A stretch of DNA of 64,000 bases from Carnegiea gigantea (taxonomy: Eukaryota > Streptophyta > Magnoliopsida > Caryophyllales > Cactaceae). Shown here piece after piece: positions 22,431-33,849 of this stretch. The translations under genes and the position numbers were made by a program. The first letter of the stretch is position 1; each line of letters opens with the position of its first letter. The stretch spans positions 154,001 through 218,000 of the forward strand of contig JAKOGI010000178.1 in the NCBI GenBank assembly GCA_029747015.1, read 5' to 3'. The notes beneath the pieces are model-generated. The model worked only from the letters and a program-made list of their open reading frames with translations, made no database searches and was not told where the DNA came from.

Positions 22431-25400
22431 ATGGCGTTGTCATGCCCTATGCCTCAGCTACGGCCGCTTGCTTATCACCACGTAAGTACCTTTTCCTCAA
22501 CCTAGAGAAAAAAAAGGGGTTATTTTCAAGAATTTGCGGATAGCCCTCGATTTTCGTCATCTTTTTGAATGCGCGAAAAGAAAAGTGAAACATGTATGCA
22601 TTTTGTATTTAATCTTTGGATTCACTTTTAGGAAGGAAATGATGATTTTTGAAAGTATCTTATCGTTTTGTTAAGGTAGCGCGATCCTTAAAGGGTCGTT
22701 ATTTTGAGAAAGCTGAGGAGAATATAAATGTTAATGTTACCGTTGTGGAGAAAAATGGAACGGAGTTGATGTTATTTTGTTGTTGATATTTCCTCATTTG
22801 TCAATAAAATGCGAGAATTTCTATTCGTTCCTTGATTTTTGTTGTTGAATAAGTGGCAATTGAGAGTCCATGAGTAGGCCAAGGGAATGCTTTGGTGAGG
22901 ATCATGTGAGAAACTCTTGTTTGTCATTGTTGTCAACGTAGAGAAGAAGATGAGGGAGCTATCTGGTGAAATAAGCTATTGGAAAATATGTGACTGGGTC
23001 TTATATGGCCTTAAAATAAAATGTCTAACTCTATACAGCAGATAGGTGATGGAACAACTGTCTGGTGCAAACTTGGACTGCTTTTGGAGCTTGTAATTTA
23101 GTGAGTGTTTGGCCTTGATTTTGAAACTGTTTTTAATATTCTAAAACAGAAATTGTGCCAAACGCCCATTTTTTCAAAAGTGAAAAACTGCTTTTGAAAA
23201 CTGATTTTAGGGAGAAGAGCCCCAGAAACAGAGGCACCAAATTGGTGATTTGATGCTTTTGTTTTTGTTCCTCACTTATGGGCGCAGTACATTAAGTGTT
23301 TATTTTATGTTTTCGACCATTAGGCCCTTATGAATATGACTAATCCCTTTCTACCTCCTACATAATGGCCCGTTGAATTTGCTTTATTAGAATTTCTCTC
23401 TCCTTTCTTCTCCGCCCCCGGTCTCCATTTGAGCTTCTCTATCCTTAATGGCTTCCAACCCTTCTCAATTGAAATTAGTCATTATACATTCAGTTTATGC
23501 CTCACAGCAATGCTATTCTAGCATGAATTAAATTTCTTTCACACAAATTTGATATAAAACTGCTTGTAGCACTTGCCCCCCTCCCCCCCAAAAAAAAAAG
23601 AAATGAAAAAATTGACATAGAATCCCACTCAATGTATGCTTCATATGCGGTAAGCAAGTAAACACTAAAAGAGTTAAAAGATTAATGATTATATAGTGAC
23701 CAACTTTTATATGGTGTTTTTGGTGAACTATAATCTATTTGTCGGTTTCTCTTTCCTCTCTTCTTTATTTCTTATATTCAACGTTTATCTCTCTCTCGTT
23801 TTTTTTTGAGGAGGTAGCGGCGCTCATGATATCATAGTTTTTTATAAATTGAAGTATGAAATTAGAATTTAGATGTATTACAATGGCATCAGCTAGCAAG
23901 TAGTCGAAGCTTTTGCCAATAATAATCTTCGCCAGTTGCTTACGTAGATAAGCCACAGAGGGGAAAAAATGAAAATGAAGAGGAGGTTATGCATAATGCA
24001 ATGTAAACTGTTTTCACAGAAGCAAGATCAAATATTTTAAATTTCTAAAAAATACTTCTGTTAAAGCTTTGCCAAATACTTATGAATTTATGTGAAAACA
24101 GTTTTTGGAAAAAATGCTTTTAATAAGTAGAAATGTTTTTATAAAAGTTTGGCCAAACACCCTCTAAATTGTAGAGAGGAAGAGATGACAATAAAACAGT
24201 TTATGGGTTTAGAGTATTCTCCAATAGCTGGCCGTTACATTGCTATTGCTTTAGGAAAAGCAGTATTTGTTTTGGGGGGGGGGAAGAAGAAAGAGGCATG
24301 TGTGCATATTTTTATGAAAGAGAAGCCTTCATTGTCCCTCCCTTTGGTAAAAAGTGTACTAGATCCCCTATTCTTAGATGTCTTGTGTAAGTAAATAATT
24401 GATAAAAGCATATCTTTTGGTGATACTACAATTGTCTTGTTGGCATTAGCTCCTCGTACTGTAGCTCATGTTGTGAGTTGGGACCACGAATTCAAAATGG
24501 AGTCGCTCTGCGATGAAACAGCCGTATCAAAAAGGTTTTGAAGTCGGACGAACTACATTTTCACCTTGTGACATCTGCGATATGGAACGCGATTGGCGCA
24601 TTAGAGCGATTTTGTTGTATCATGAACAAAACCGCATTTTGAATCCTTGGCGGCGGATATGTGTGTTTATCTATTAGGATGAACAACTAATGGCTGCTTC
24701 TAAGAATTTCAAACTTTTAGATGTACTTTGAATTCTTATGGTTTTTCATTGAATGGCTTATTCAGAGATATTGGAGCCCCCAACTAGGAATACACTTATA
24801 GTTACTAGTATTCAAAAGAAGATTGGAAAAACATATTTGTACAGAGCTTCTCTGAATTATTACTCGTAAGGTTGCTGTTTTCCAATTAGGCTTATTTGCT
24901 TCAAAATTGAGCAAAAAGGCATAATTCTTAATTTTTAATTATTAATCAGAAGACTGGCATGTAGGATTTGCATAGGCTTACTTGTGTAATGTAGAATTTG
25001 CCAGCGCTGTTCAATCCATCTCTTGGCATGTCACTTTTATCATCCTGACATCTTAGTACACATCATGTGCTTGTTGTCTGGGGTGTGGATAGTGGGTCAG
25101 AAGTCAGAACCTGTTTGGACTTGGTGGTTTGGGTAAATGATACTCCTAACTTGATTTCTGGTGGTGCTAAACCGAAGAGTTGCCTTGTCTTTTCAGAGTA
25201 GAGCATAGAAGGACCTGTAAACGTTGTTCCTTTGTTTCATAGCAAATATCATTTTGGTTGACCCCTTCAGCAGGATTTTCTGATCTCTCTCTCTTGTTTC
25301 TTTTTTCTTTTTTTGTGAATTTCTTTTCCTTTGACAGGGTGGTTCATCCAATTTGGGGAGACCAAGTTGCCTTTTAGGTGTCAGATCAAGTTTTGTGTTT

Positions 25401-26094
25401 CAAAATACTAGGCCCAGAATCTCATGTTCAATAAGCATGTCAGATGGGCACTCAGGTGATAATGGGAGGTTAAACTTGGACCATATAAAGGACAAGGCGA
25501 GAAGAGTTTGGGAAGATCTTCCGCATCCAATCAAAAGCTTCCCCTGGAGCAGAGTGCAGGATAATTTCATTCAGTTTCTTTTTGGCATTGCCTCTACTGT
25601 CATCAAATACCTCAGTGCACCTCTGCTAGCAGTTTCTGCTCTCAGTGAGATGTCCTACTGTGCGCATGAAAGAAAACTATTTCTTGTTCCTGTTCCATTA
25701 GCTGTTGGATTTCTTGTTGCTGGCATATTAAAAGAGGCAGCTTCAGAATTGTCTCCACTTATCCAGGCCAGTTCTGGGAATAATGTTGCTCTCCAATTGT
25801 ATTGGTGTGTTTTTGCATATACGTAGTCCTTCATGCAACTGATACAGCCTGTTTAATTTTTTGGATTATCAGGACGCTGAAGTTCCTTGGCATTTGATCG
25901 CAATTGCTGGTTTCTTTGTTCTCCTTAAACTACCAGGGCCATACTATCCATATTGGGGCCGCATGTTAATGCCCCATTTTGCGAATGGAGCTCTATTGAG
26001 TGTTTTTTGGATGGTGTATCTCTGGTACCGAAGGCCAAAAGAGCCCGTCAATGCTGAATTGGAGCAAGGTGTTGATAGCTTATGCCGAAAGTGA
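22431..26094 (+). CDS. Plastid-targeted membrane protein (EMB1273-like, tentative), three exons
   Basis: Exon 1 is 22431-22481 (MALSCPMPQLRPLAYHH, donor CAC/GTAAGT). Exon 2 begins 25338 after TTTGACAG. Exon 3 is 25873-26094 after ATTATCAG, ending CRK and TGA. The protein is about 233 residues. The first 50 are Ser/Arg-rich with few acidic residues and end ISCSISM, a typical chloroplast transit peptide. The mature part has a conserved-looking block (IKDKARRVWEDLPHPIK, FPWSRVQDNFIQ, SALSEMSYCAHERKLF, DAEVPWHLIAIAGFF, GPYYPYWGRMLMPHFANG, LWYRRP) with three or four hydrophobic segments. From memory it resembles the plant EMB1273 family, whose role is not well defined; I could not search. Exon 2 most simply ends at 25766 before a GC, or at 25784 before a weak GT. 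The plain reading is a functional gene with a 2.9-kb first intron. Confidence 0.78.
23095..24170. mobile_element. MITE-like element in intron 1
   Basis: The ends form an inverted repeat of about 20 bp: AATTTAGTGAGTGTTTGGCC at 23095 and, reversed, AATTTAGAGGGTGTTTGGCC at 24170. Further matching tracts (AAACTGTTTT, AAAATGCTTTT) lie just inside. About 1.1 kb, no transposase. GTGTTTGG ends are common in plant hAT-type MITEs. No clean 8-bp duplication is visible, so the class is uncertain. Confidence 0.6.
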
Positions 26095-27059
26095 CTTTAG
26101 GTACTACAGGTGTCAAATTTTTAAGTTTGTAAGTATTGACATGTCCAGTGTTCATGCTTATTTTTCCCCCTCCCATGTTTTCTGTTATACTGAGTCGTCC
26201 TACTCACAACAAAATAGAACAGGTCAATGCGTTGTCTTTGACTGACTGGGTATATTGGGTACATTTCTCTGTCAAATTGGTCTCTAGATTCATCAAAGCC
26301 AAGTCATGACCTAGTTCATTAACTGCTTTCAGTATCATGGTGAAGTCTATCCCTGAATTGCACATTTAATAATTTTGAAGATATGTATAGCAAAAATATG
26401 AAGCATTATCCTTGATCAAAACTCCAATGAGCATTAGTTGAACCTGTTTTCCTCATTGTTTGTGATTAATGCCTATGATCTAGAGTTTCTGTTTGTTAGA
26501 TACTTCGTATGTTTTTCTATGCGCTTCCCAACTTTTCCCCAGCTTCCTTCTTTCATTGTTGGCTCCTTTTTCCTGGGGAGATTATGACTTCACATGTATA
26601 TGCCTTTCTGTGTGCCCCTTGCAGTGGGCTAGAACAAAATGTACGCTAAACTATCTTGTACTTTCATTATTGAGCAACTCATTAATGCCTTTCAAATCTT
26701 GGGTCCAAGGCAAACCACCTTTCCATAGTAGGGGTAGGGGTGGATATTTAACTCTAACTGAGTTAGGACTCTAGAGTAGTGATTTGATTTGGCCTGCATT
26801 TTTTTTACCTGCCAACCCCCCCGGGGGGGGGGGGGAGAAGAAGAGAAATATAGGTTGGGGGGGGGGGGGAAGAAGAGAAATATAGGTGGGATTTGGTCCA
26901 TGTATCTAGGAACAACTGTTAAAGACTTTCCTAACCAAGTTATCTACCCACATGGACATTGGGTATGCTTGTTTAAGGTTTTTAGCTTCATGATTATATA
27001 TATAGAAATATGCTGAAAGTCTGATATAATACTATTGGCCTGAACTGTTCTTCATTCAG
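26095..27059. other. 3' region of the plastid gene and spacer
   Basis: No convincing coding sequence. The first few hundred bases are probably 3' UTR. At 26815-26890 there is CCCCCCCGGGGGGGG followed by G runs of 13 or more and two copies of AAGAAGAGAAATATAGG, a strong hairpin and G-quadruplex candidate. Confidence 0.5.
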
Positions 27060-27221
27060 ATACCGAGTTTCCAATGCTTTGATGGAAAACACTTCTGTGA
27101 AGAACGCTGGGGATCTCCGGATAATAGGTTTCTCCCAAAAACCAAGCAGAGGTTTGCATTTCATTGCCATGAAAGACCAGATGGCCTTGAACTCATTGAT
27201 GAGTTTGAGACAGTACCGTAG
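27060..27221 (+). other. Orphan exon-like ORF
   Basis: After an acceptor-like TTCTTCATTCAG, 53 codons run without a stop to TAG at 27219-27221. The peptide (FQCFDGKHFCEERW, DNRFLPKTKQRFAFHC, DGLELIDEFETVP) has a normal protein composition, unlike the surrounding AT-rich sequence. There is no ATG near the start and I could not place an upstream exon. It may be a terminal exon of the gene upstream in an alternative transcript, or a remnant of another gene. I do not recognise a domain. Confidence 0.35.
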
Positions 27222-28377
27222 ACTTTGCATTTCAGACTGAAGAACTGAAGGCCACAAGCAGATGTACTTGGGCTCTTCTTCTTTGACTTAGTTTGATGGG
27301 AGAAATAGCTTATTTTGGATTTAGCAGAGTAAGATCTGTGTATTCTTATCAGATACATTTAGAGCTTAGGAAGGACATTTTTGTGGCTTAATTTAGTGAA
27401 TGGATTTGGAACTTGTGAGTATAGAAAATAACATCATCCCATTAAATTAAACATACAAAATCTGTGTCACATAAGCTGACGTTGGGCAAATTTGACAAAT
27501 CATCTGCCATTCTGGATTTCCGTCCATTTTATTTTAATTTGTTTACAGCTAGAAATGAGCATTTGTTTAAACATCTTTTGTTAATCAAATAAATTAATAA
27601 GAAAAGTCATTTAACCGAAAACAATATCTTGAGTAAACATTGATGCCAATATCTTGAGTAAACATTGAGGTGATTTACAGTTAGAAAGCAAAATTCAGTA
27701 ATGATCTCTAGGACGAGATCCAAACAGGTTAACTTAGAAATGAAGATGAGCAAGAATCTACGGAGTCCAATAGTAATATAAAACAAAAATACGTATCAAT
27801 ACAACAAATTAGTGCTCACAAAAATTTATCCAATCCAAATACCCCAATTTATCTGGAAAAGATTGGGTAAGATCATAAATTTTTCGTTTGAATTTAAAAT
27901 GTGGACAACATTTTCATGTTTATATTGTTCAAAATCTTATTTTGACCTGAAATTGTTTGATCTGGAAAAAAACTGTATGTCAATCATTAATTTCTTATCT
28001 GAATTTTAATATTGTCTGATTTGTCCGATCTGAATTTGGCGTGAACCCAAATTATTGCCTGTTACAAATTGTCCAAGACATTGAAGTTTGATACTCACTT
28101 CGTTTGGCATACATTTTATCATTAAATTCACCTTTATACTCAACTCCAAAAGTATACCCTTCTTTTTGCATCCAACACCCACGTACAGCATGTGCTCGGC
28201 TTTAGTCTAGCATTTCACATTTTCCCTCCTCTTATCATGTTAGCCTAACTTCACCAAAATCATAGCACAGCCTCTGGCATTGCTTCAATGCAGCTAGGGT
28301 GGCAACTCTTCGGGAAAAGGCAAACCAGCGAACTGTAGCTGCTTATCAATCTCAAACGAGAGCTCTGTAATCTAGAA
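27222..28377. other. AT-rich intergenic sequence
   Basis: Short ORFs only, none with coding character. A direct repeat of CAATATCTTGAGTAAACATTGA occurs twice near 27625-27670. No other structure was resolved. Confidence 0.5.
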
Positions 28378-28790
28378 CCTATGTTACATGGGCTCGGATA
28401 TGAGGTGTTGGTTACGGGTACGGATCCAAGTGTCCGGCTCGTCAAAACTCTAATTTTAGGACACGGAGACACCGTCCAAAATTTAGACACGGATATGTGG
28501 ATCCATAATTTTACATCTGAAAGTTGCAAATTCAAGCTAATCTTCTTAGAGAATATTTCAATAGTTACAAGATTGTCAACTTGCCAAATGATTGAACATT
28601 AAAGACCCATTAAAATAATAATGAATGAAGGAAGAAAAAGACTATATACTCCTAATTTTTTCACCATTACTACTTTTGAATTTGGATAAGGATCTGACAA
28701 GGATCCCATATCCTATCCGCAGAGTGTCATGTCTGACACGGGAACGGGGGGCAAAATGGAGAGTCCGAGTATCATAGTCTGGAACTCACA
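28378..28790. mobile_element. MITE-like element
   Basis: Left end CCTATGTTACATGGGCTCGG and, reversed, right end CCAGACTATGATACTCGGACTC are similar inverted ends. Inside are GGGTACGGATCC and GACACGGGAACGG motifs typical of a widespread plant short inverted-repeat family. About 410 bp, no coding. Borders are approximate. Confidence 0.45.
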
Positions 28791-29379
28791 AAAATTAAAC
28801 GAAAAATTTACAATTTGGTACCTACAGTATTAGCCTATTCACACGCAGGACCTGGTTTTTGAAATTTTTACACTTTGGTACCTCCAGTTTTAGTATAAGT
28901 GACTCTTTGGTCCTTTTTATTTATAATTTAATCCTTGAACTTTCAGAAATTGCAGAAAAGTCCCTGGAAAGGGTTTGCTACGTAAATAAACTATTTTTAG
29001 GGTTTTTTTTCAAAATATGCTTGATTTAACTTCTTATAATGACTTTACTGGTACTAGTTATCACAATCTACTACTTATATCTCATATATTATATTTTCTG
29101 TGGTTATAGGCCCACCATACTTAGCAAAAATAATTAAAACTTAATTAGAGAGTTTCGACCGTTACCTGAACTTAGTCGGCGCCAGACCCTGGCGTTCCTC
29201 TAGCTTCCAGTTTACAGAGATTGTTAATCTCAACCCCACCTTCCTTAGATCAGGCACAGCACAGATCTGTTTCGTTTCCTACCTCAGACTGTAGTCACTA
29301 ATCAAGTCTTTAATCTTTTTCAAGGATAGTGGGTCGTCTTTAATTAAGAAATTATAATATTTAAGACATAAGGTTCGAT
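28791..29379. other. Intergenic sequence before the viral insert
   Basis: No coding sequence. It contains two short similar blocks around ACTTTGGTACCT (about 28815 and 28873), a pattern frequent in plant repeats. Some AAGGACTTAAA-like sequence recurs beyond the viral insert near 35840. Confidence 0.4.
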
Positions 29380-29408
29380 TGGATAACGTTCTCTACTGGG
29401 AAACTTCT

Positions 29409-29414
29409 TTTATT
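29409..29414 (-). terminator. Viral poly(A) signal
   Basis: AATAAA on the - strand, about 160 bp downstream of the TATA box, the short promoter-to-poly(A) spacing of caulimovirids that makes terminally redundant RNA. Confidence 0.6.
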
Positions 29415-29570
29415 GAAAGCTTGAAAATGGTTATATTACAGTGGGATGCTGAAAAGAGACTTAAGCTAAGATCATCAGAGATGCTTGCTCATAGAGAAAT
29501 GGAGAAACCCAACTTCTCTTTTACTTAAGTATGCTCAAATGACCATGCCCTTCCTCAGCTCTCAACCTCT

Positions 29571-29580
29571 CCATTTATAG
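29571..29580 (-). promoter_or_regulatory. Viral promoter TATA box
   Basis: CTATAAATGG on the - strand, followed by a GAGAGG-containing leader, lies in the intergenic region after the last ORF, where the pregenomic RNA promoter is expected. Confidence 0.6.
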
Positions 29581-29758
29581 AGGGGATAGGAGTACCTAGG
29601 ATGCCCTAAAGGCTACAGTACATAAGGATTTTTCACATTACTACAGCTGTCTACAGTACACTAACGGCTGCAGTATAGACTTTATTTTATATACCAGACA
29701 CTTGTCAAAATAGTACAATACTGGGGTAGCCTTTTCAGAACCTTTAATGATGACAAGA

Positions 29759-30640
29759 CTAATCATCATTATTGAGATTCTGCATACTCTCATTTTCAAT
29801 TATATCTTCCACACCATCATTATCTGGATAATTATCAAAATCTTCATTAAGTTGGTTACGATGCTCTGGATCATATTCTTCAAATAACTCTAGGAGATAT
29901 TTTTTTCTGTTTTCTGATAAGAATTTTCCAGCTCCAACATCAAAGAGATAATCAAAAATATCTTCTGATTCTACTCTATCCACTTTCATGTAATCTTTGA
30001 ACTCACTACTATAGGCGAAAGTAGTGTTTTCACAATGCATTAACGTTTTTCCTTTTTCAATCAATGCCCAACATTGATGATAAACGTTGAAAAATCCAAC
30101 GGCCCTTACTAATGCAGGATCAGTAACTATATGTACCGGATCTTCATGAATCCAATTTTATCATTGATCATTGGGATCATCGTAATCAACAATTTGGATA
30201 AGATTATGGGCTAGTTTGGCTTTTCCATTTTTATATTCAATTAGGGCGCTATAAACCTCCAAAGTCAGATATCTGCGAACTGAAATTTTTGTTGGTTCCT
30301 CAGGAGATTTGAGAATCCAATGGAACCTTTTGAACATATATTGCTGGAACTTAGTTAAGGCTGAGAAAAATGGAAAATTAGGATATGGGATTTCTGAGAA
30401 GTAAAGAACCATCCCATATTTCCAAGCTTTAAAGACAGGATCACGAAGAGATAATAAATTGGCTGGAAAACAAATGCCACCGACTCCATATCTATCGAAA
30501 AAATAGATCGTTGTACTCCAGCAGTCCCAAATATCATAGGAATAATGATGATAAAAGTCGACGCAGGCTGCATACCATTCCTTGAACCATTTTTCTTGTA
30601 CATGAGAACTTATTTTTTCTTGAATATCATAAGACACCAA
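29759..30640 (-). pseudogene. Caulimovirid last ORF (transactivator position)
   Basis: The frame from the ATG at 30640 is open for 159 codons to 30161, meets two consecutive stops (TGA, TAA), and continues in the same frame to 29759. The first part is aromatic-rich (ACVDFYHHYSYDIWDCW); the end is acidic. Position after RNase H matches the transactivator/inclusion-body gene of several genera, but I recognise no diagnostic motif. Confidence 0.5.
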
Positions 30641-30951
30641 AGGTAGCTAATTTGTAATTCTAGAAGGAAAAATTTTTGGGTTATTAGGTAGGTAGTAGAT
30701 AGTAGATCAAAGCGTGATCTACTTTTTGTATGGAATTCCAGGTTATTAATAAGGACTTTACTAGAAGGCGTAACCCGTTTTAGTAGAAGTGGCATTTCAT
30801 TAAGGATTTCCTCCTTTTCTGGCAGAAGGTCGGCTTTGATGATCACCATTGGCGAGTTCGCGAGTTAGACTACTACCAGAGAGTTCTTCGATCCCTGCAT
30901 ATGTTCAATAGAGAAGGAAAACTGGTTAAGCCATAATTGCCAATGCAGAAG

Positions 30952-31436
30952 TCACCCTTGTGCTTGTATGTTTGATAAATTCTTTTTTACAAAACCAAGT
31001 ATTCCTTTGCAATCAGTTCGAATGAGAAAAGGTTTAGGGGCTAAAAAGATTAAGAATTTTTCAATTCCTCTTATGACTGCAAGGATTTCTTTTTCCATTG
31101 TGGGATAGTTGCATTCTGCCTTGTTAAAACTTCCACTGCAATACAAAGTTTTTCTCCTTCTTTGATTTTGAGTACCGTACTTCAGTGTTCATTGCTGGCA
31201 TCTGTCTTAAGAATTAAATCGTCTTCTTCATTAGGCAAATTTAAAACAGAAAGATTTTTACACATTTTTTTGAAGTTCCGGACAATATTTGAATCATTAG
31301 TGGTCTATGTCCAGCTAACATCTTTCTTGAGTTTTTACTGTAATGATTTTCTTAGTTTAGCCAAATCTTTAATAAAATCAGAAGTATAGGTAAGACATCC
31401 CAGAAACCTTTCTAGTTGCTTCCTATCTTCAATTTT
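30952..31436 (-). pseudogene. Caulimovirid RNase H remnant
   Basis: The segment at 31146-30952 carries YPTMEKEILAVIRGIEKF and LIRTDCKGI, the RNase H core seen in caulimovirids. It is in a different frame from the RT segment; 31150-31430 is a degenerate link, and no start codon is expected because it is part of a polyprotein. Confidence 0.75.
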
Positions 31437-32912
31437 TTAAGGAAACTTTTCTATTTTTTCTAGGATATGCCTTTGTAGGATGATTTGTCCAACTTTTATT
31501 TCGAGCCCTAAAAACTCAATTTCTTGTTCAGCATAAATGCACTTGTTTTTTCCTGGTATAATACCGTGATCAATGCATTTTTGGGTGACAGCCAGAACAT
31601 CATTTTTATGTTGCTCTATTGTTTTAGAAAAGATAAGGATATCATCGATGTAAACCAAACAACAATGATTAAGGTCTTTGAAGATGTTATCCATTCTTCT
31701 CTGGAATATCTGAGGTGCATTTTTAAGACCAAATGGTATTACTATCCATTTATAATGGCCTTGTGGGGCACTAAATACAGTTAATGGAATACTTTCCTCA
31801 TCCATTTTTATACGCGAATAACTACTTTTGCAATCCATTTTTGAGAACCAAGAAGCTCATTGAATTCTGTTAAAAAGGACTGTTTTGTTAGGAATATAGT
31901 AACCATCAAAAGCAGTATTATCATTAAGATTTTTGTAATTGATTACCATTTTAGCTTTTCCTCTTTTTTCCTCAGCATGATTTCTTACCATGAAAGCGGG
32001 ACTGGTGTGAGGACTCTTACTGTTTCTAATTAATCCTTTATCCAGAAGTTCTTTGATTTGTTCATTAAACTCTTGAATGTCCTGGTGGGTATACACCATT
32101 TGTTTAACTCGGATGATGGTGTTAGGATTTAATAAAGTGATTTTAGCAAATGTTTTGTCTTTATCCCAAAATTTCAGAGGATTGTCAGAATAGAGTTTTT
32201 TGCATAATTTTTCTTGTTGTTTAATAATCTGCTCTTTAACAGATAACTCGAGTAATGAGATTGTTAGTGCTACTTCTCGTTGTGCTGGCATTACCTTCTC
32301 ACTACGCTGGCTGCGTGTAAATTCAATTTTTTGATGAGTATAAGCCTTATTTAATTTTTCAATAGGAACTGAGTGGCCATTAATCGTAAATATTATTTGG
32401 TTTATGGTCTGAGTGAATGGAGAATATAATCTCTGAAAATTATTTCCAATAATCATATCATGAGAGAGTTGATCAATAGCCCATAGAACTGGTATAATAC
32501 ATTGAACTCCTCCTAATTCTATGGATAATCCTTCTATGGCTTCATTATGGCTCATAACACTATTATCAGCTCTTCTTACTTGTAAAGGATTTTTAGCTCT
32601 TTTCCACATAAACTCAGGAAATAATGTTCTTTTTTCAAAGTACACAGAACAACCACTATCTATGTAGGCACACAGTTTATATTTATTATATCCTTCTAAA
32701 CATACCTTTATTGTTATATAGATGCTATTAGGATTTATACTAGTAGCTTTGTAGCATATCTCCATGGTCATGTTTTTGACTAATTCGTCCTCATAAATTG
32801 GTTCACTAACAGTTCTTATTTTGTACCCAATGACCTTCCTATCTAGACTTGTTAATTGATCTAAACTGGGCCTTGTAACTTCAAAACTCATTCTACTCAT
32901 TTCACTGGTCAT
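31437..32912 (-). pseudogene. Caulimovirid protease and reverse transcriptase
   Basis: The first segment (32912-31857) holds the aspartic protease motif AYIDSGCS (Asp at residue 85) and the RT fingers (YTHQDIQEFNEQIKELLDKG, SPHTSPAFMVRN, VINYKNLN). A TGA near 31857 interrupts the frame, which continues in register at 31838 with DCKS, PFGLKNAPQIFQRRMD and the catalytic YIDD (residues 63-66). The absence of integrase and the PFGLKNAP block fit Caulimoviridae. Confidence 0.88.
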
Positions 32913-32936
32913 ACTAATTGTATCATCTTCTTTAAG

Positions 32937-33771
32937 TTATTCTTTAGCGGATGAAGATCCTTCTCCCCAATCTGACCTTGTACTCATACTTCTTAGTAAT
33001 TGGGGTTTAATGGTGATTTTTCCTTCCTCATCAATTTTTAATACATTTTTCTTATTAATTTTTGTAGGGTTGACGAAGTTAGATATCCATGAACGATCGA
33101 TTTTTATATCTTGAGGATTAGACTTAATTCTCTGAATTTTCTGCATCAGGCTAGGACTTTCAAATTTTTCTACCTATATCATTATTACCTTAGTCTTAGG
33201 GTCTATCGTATTATCTAGCTTGTAGATACGTATATCCTCCTCTTTTCATATCCATCCCGACTGTTTTGATCCTAAGGGATAGGAAGTTTTTTGCAAATTC
33301 GTCTTTTAGACTCACATAATATCCAGGTCGACAGTTGAAACCTACTGACTCATTACATAAATTAGTTTTTATCTCTGTGATTATTTGATTATTAAATTTG
33401 GTATGCCTAATATCACAGAGTAAAGCGTAAAGATCAATATCTTTACCATAATATTGTAATGGAGTGATTTGAACTTGGACACTTCCGACATGGAAGTATC
33501 TATATTTTCTATCTTTGTTATGCTTAAGGTTATTATCCCAATTAATAAGATTAACTTCCCCAACGTCATACTCACAATCCTTTATTTCCATATTTCCTTC
33601 CATCATTTCACATGCATATTTGCTTTTTAATTGAAAAATGAATTTTTTATAGATCATGTCTTTTTGGATTATGGGAAGAACCCAATCTCCCTTGACTTCT
33701 TCATGATCATTGTCTACCACAAACTCTTCTCCTTGAAGATCACCAAGGCTAACCGAGCTACTTTTCATCAT
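32937..33771 (-). pseudogene. Caulimovirid 30K-type movement protein
   Basis: The 186-codon segment 33771-33211 contains a FHVGSVQVQITPLQYYG block and a following CDIRHTKF block, which match the GxxQ-type beta core and D-motif of 30K superfamily movement proteins. A shorter segment, 33146-32937, continues the C-terminal region in another frame. The ATG at 33771 may not be the original start; the protein may have been fused to the capsid region upstream. Confidence 0.7.
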
Positions 33772-33849
33772 ATGACTAGTTTTTTTATAATCACTTTCTT
33801 CATATTTATTGTCCTCTATAATTTCAACAATTCCTTTGTTGTTGCCTAG

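Noticed and set aside
26640..27058. Extra exons of the plastid gene
   Set aside because: No acceptor-donor pair with open phase could be found; the protein already ends naturally at 26094.
28381..28602. 73-codon + strand ORF and its antisense 28260-28535
   Set aside because: They lie in a MITE-like repeat common in plants; no protein character.
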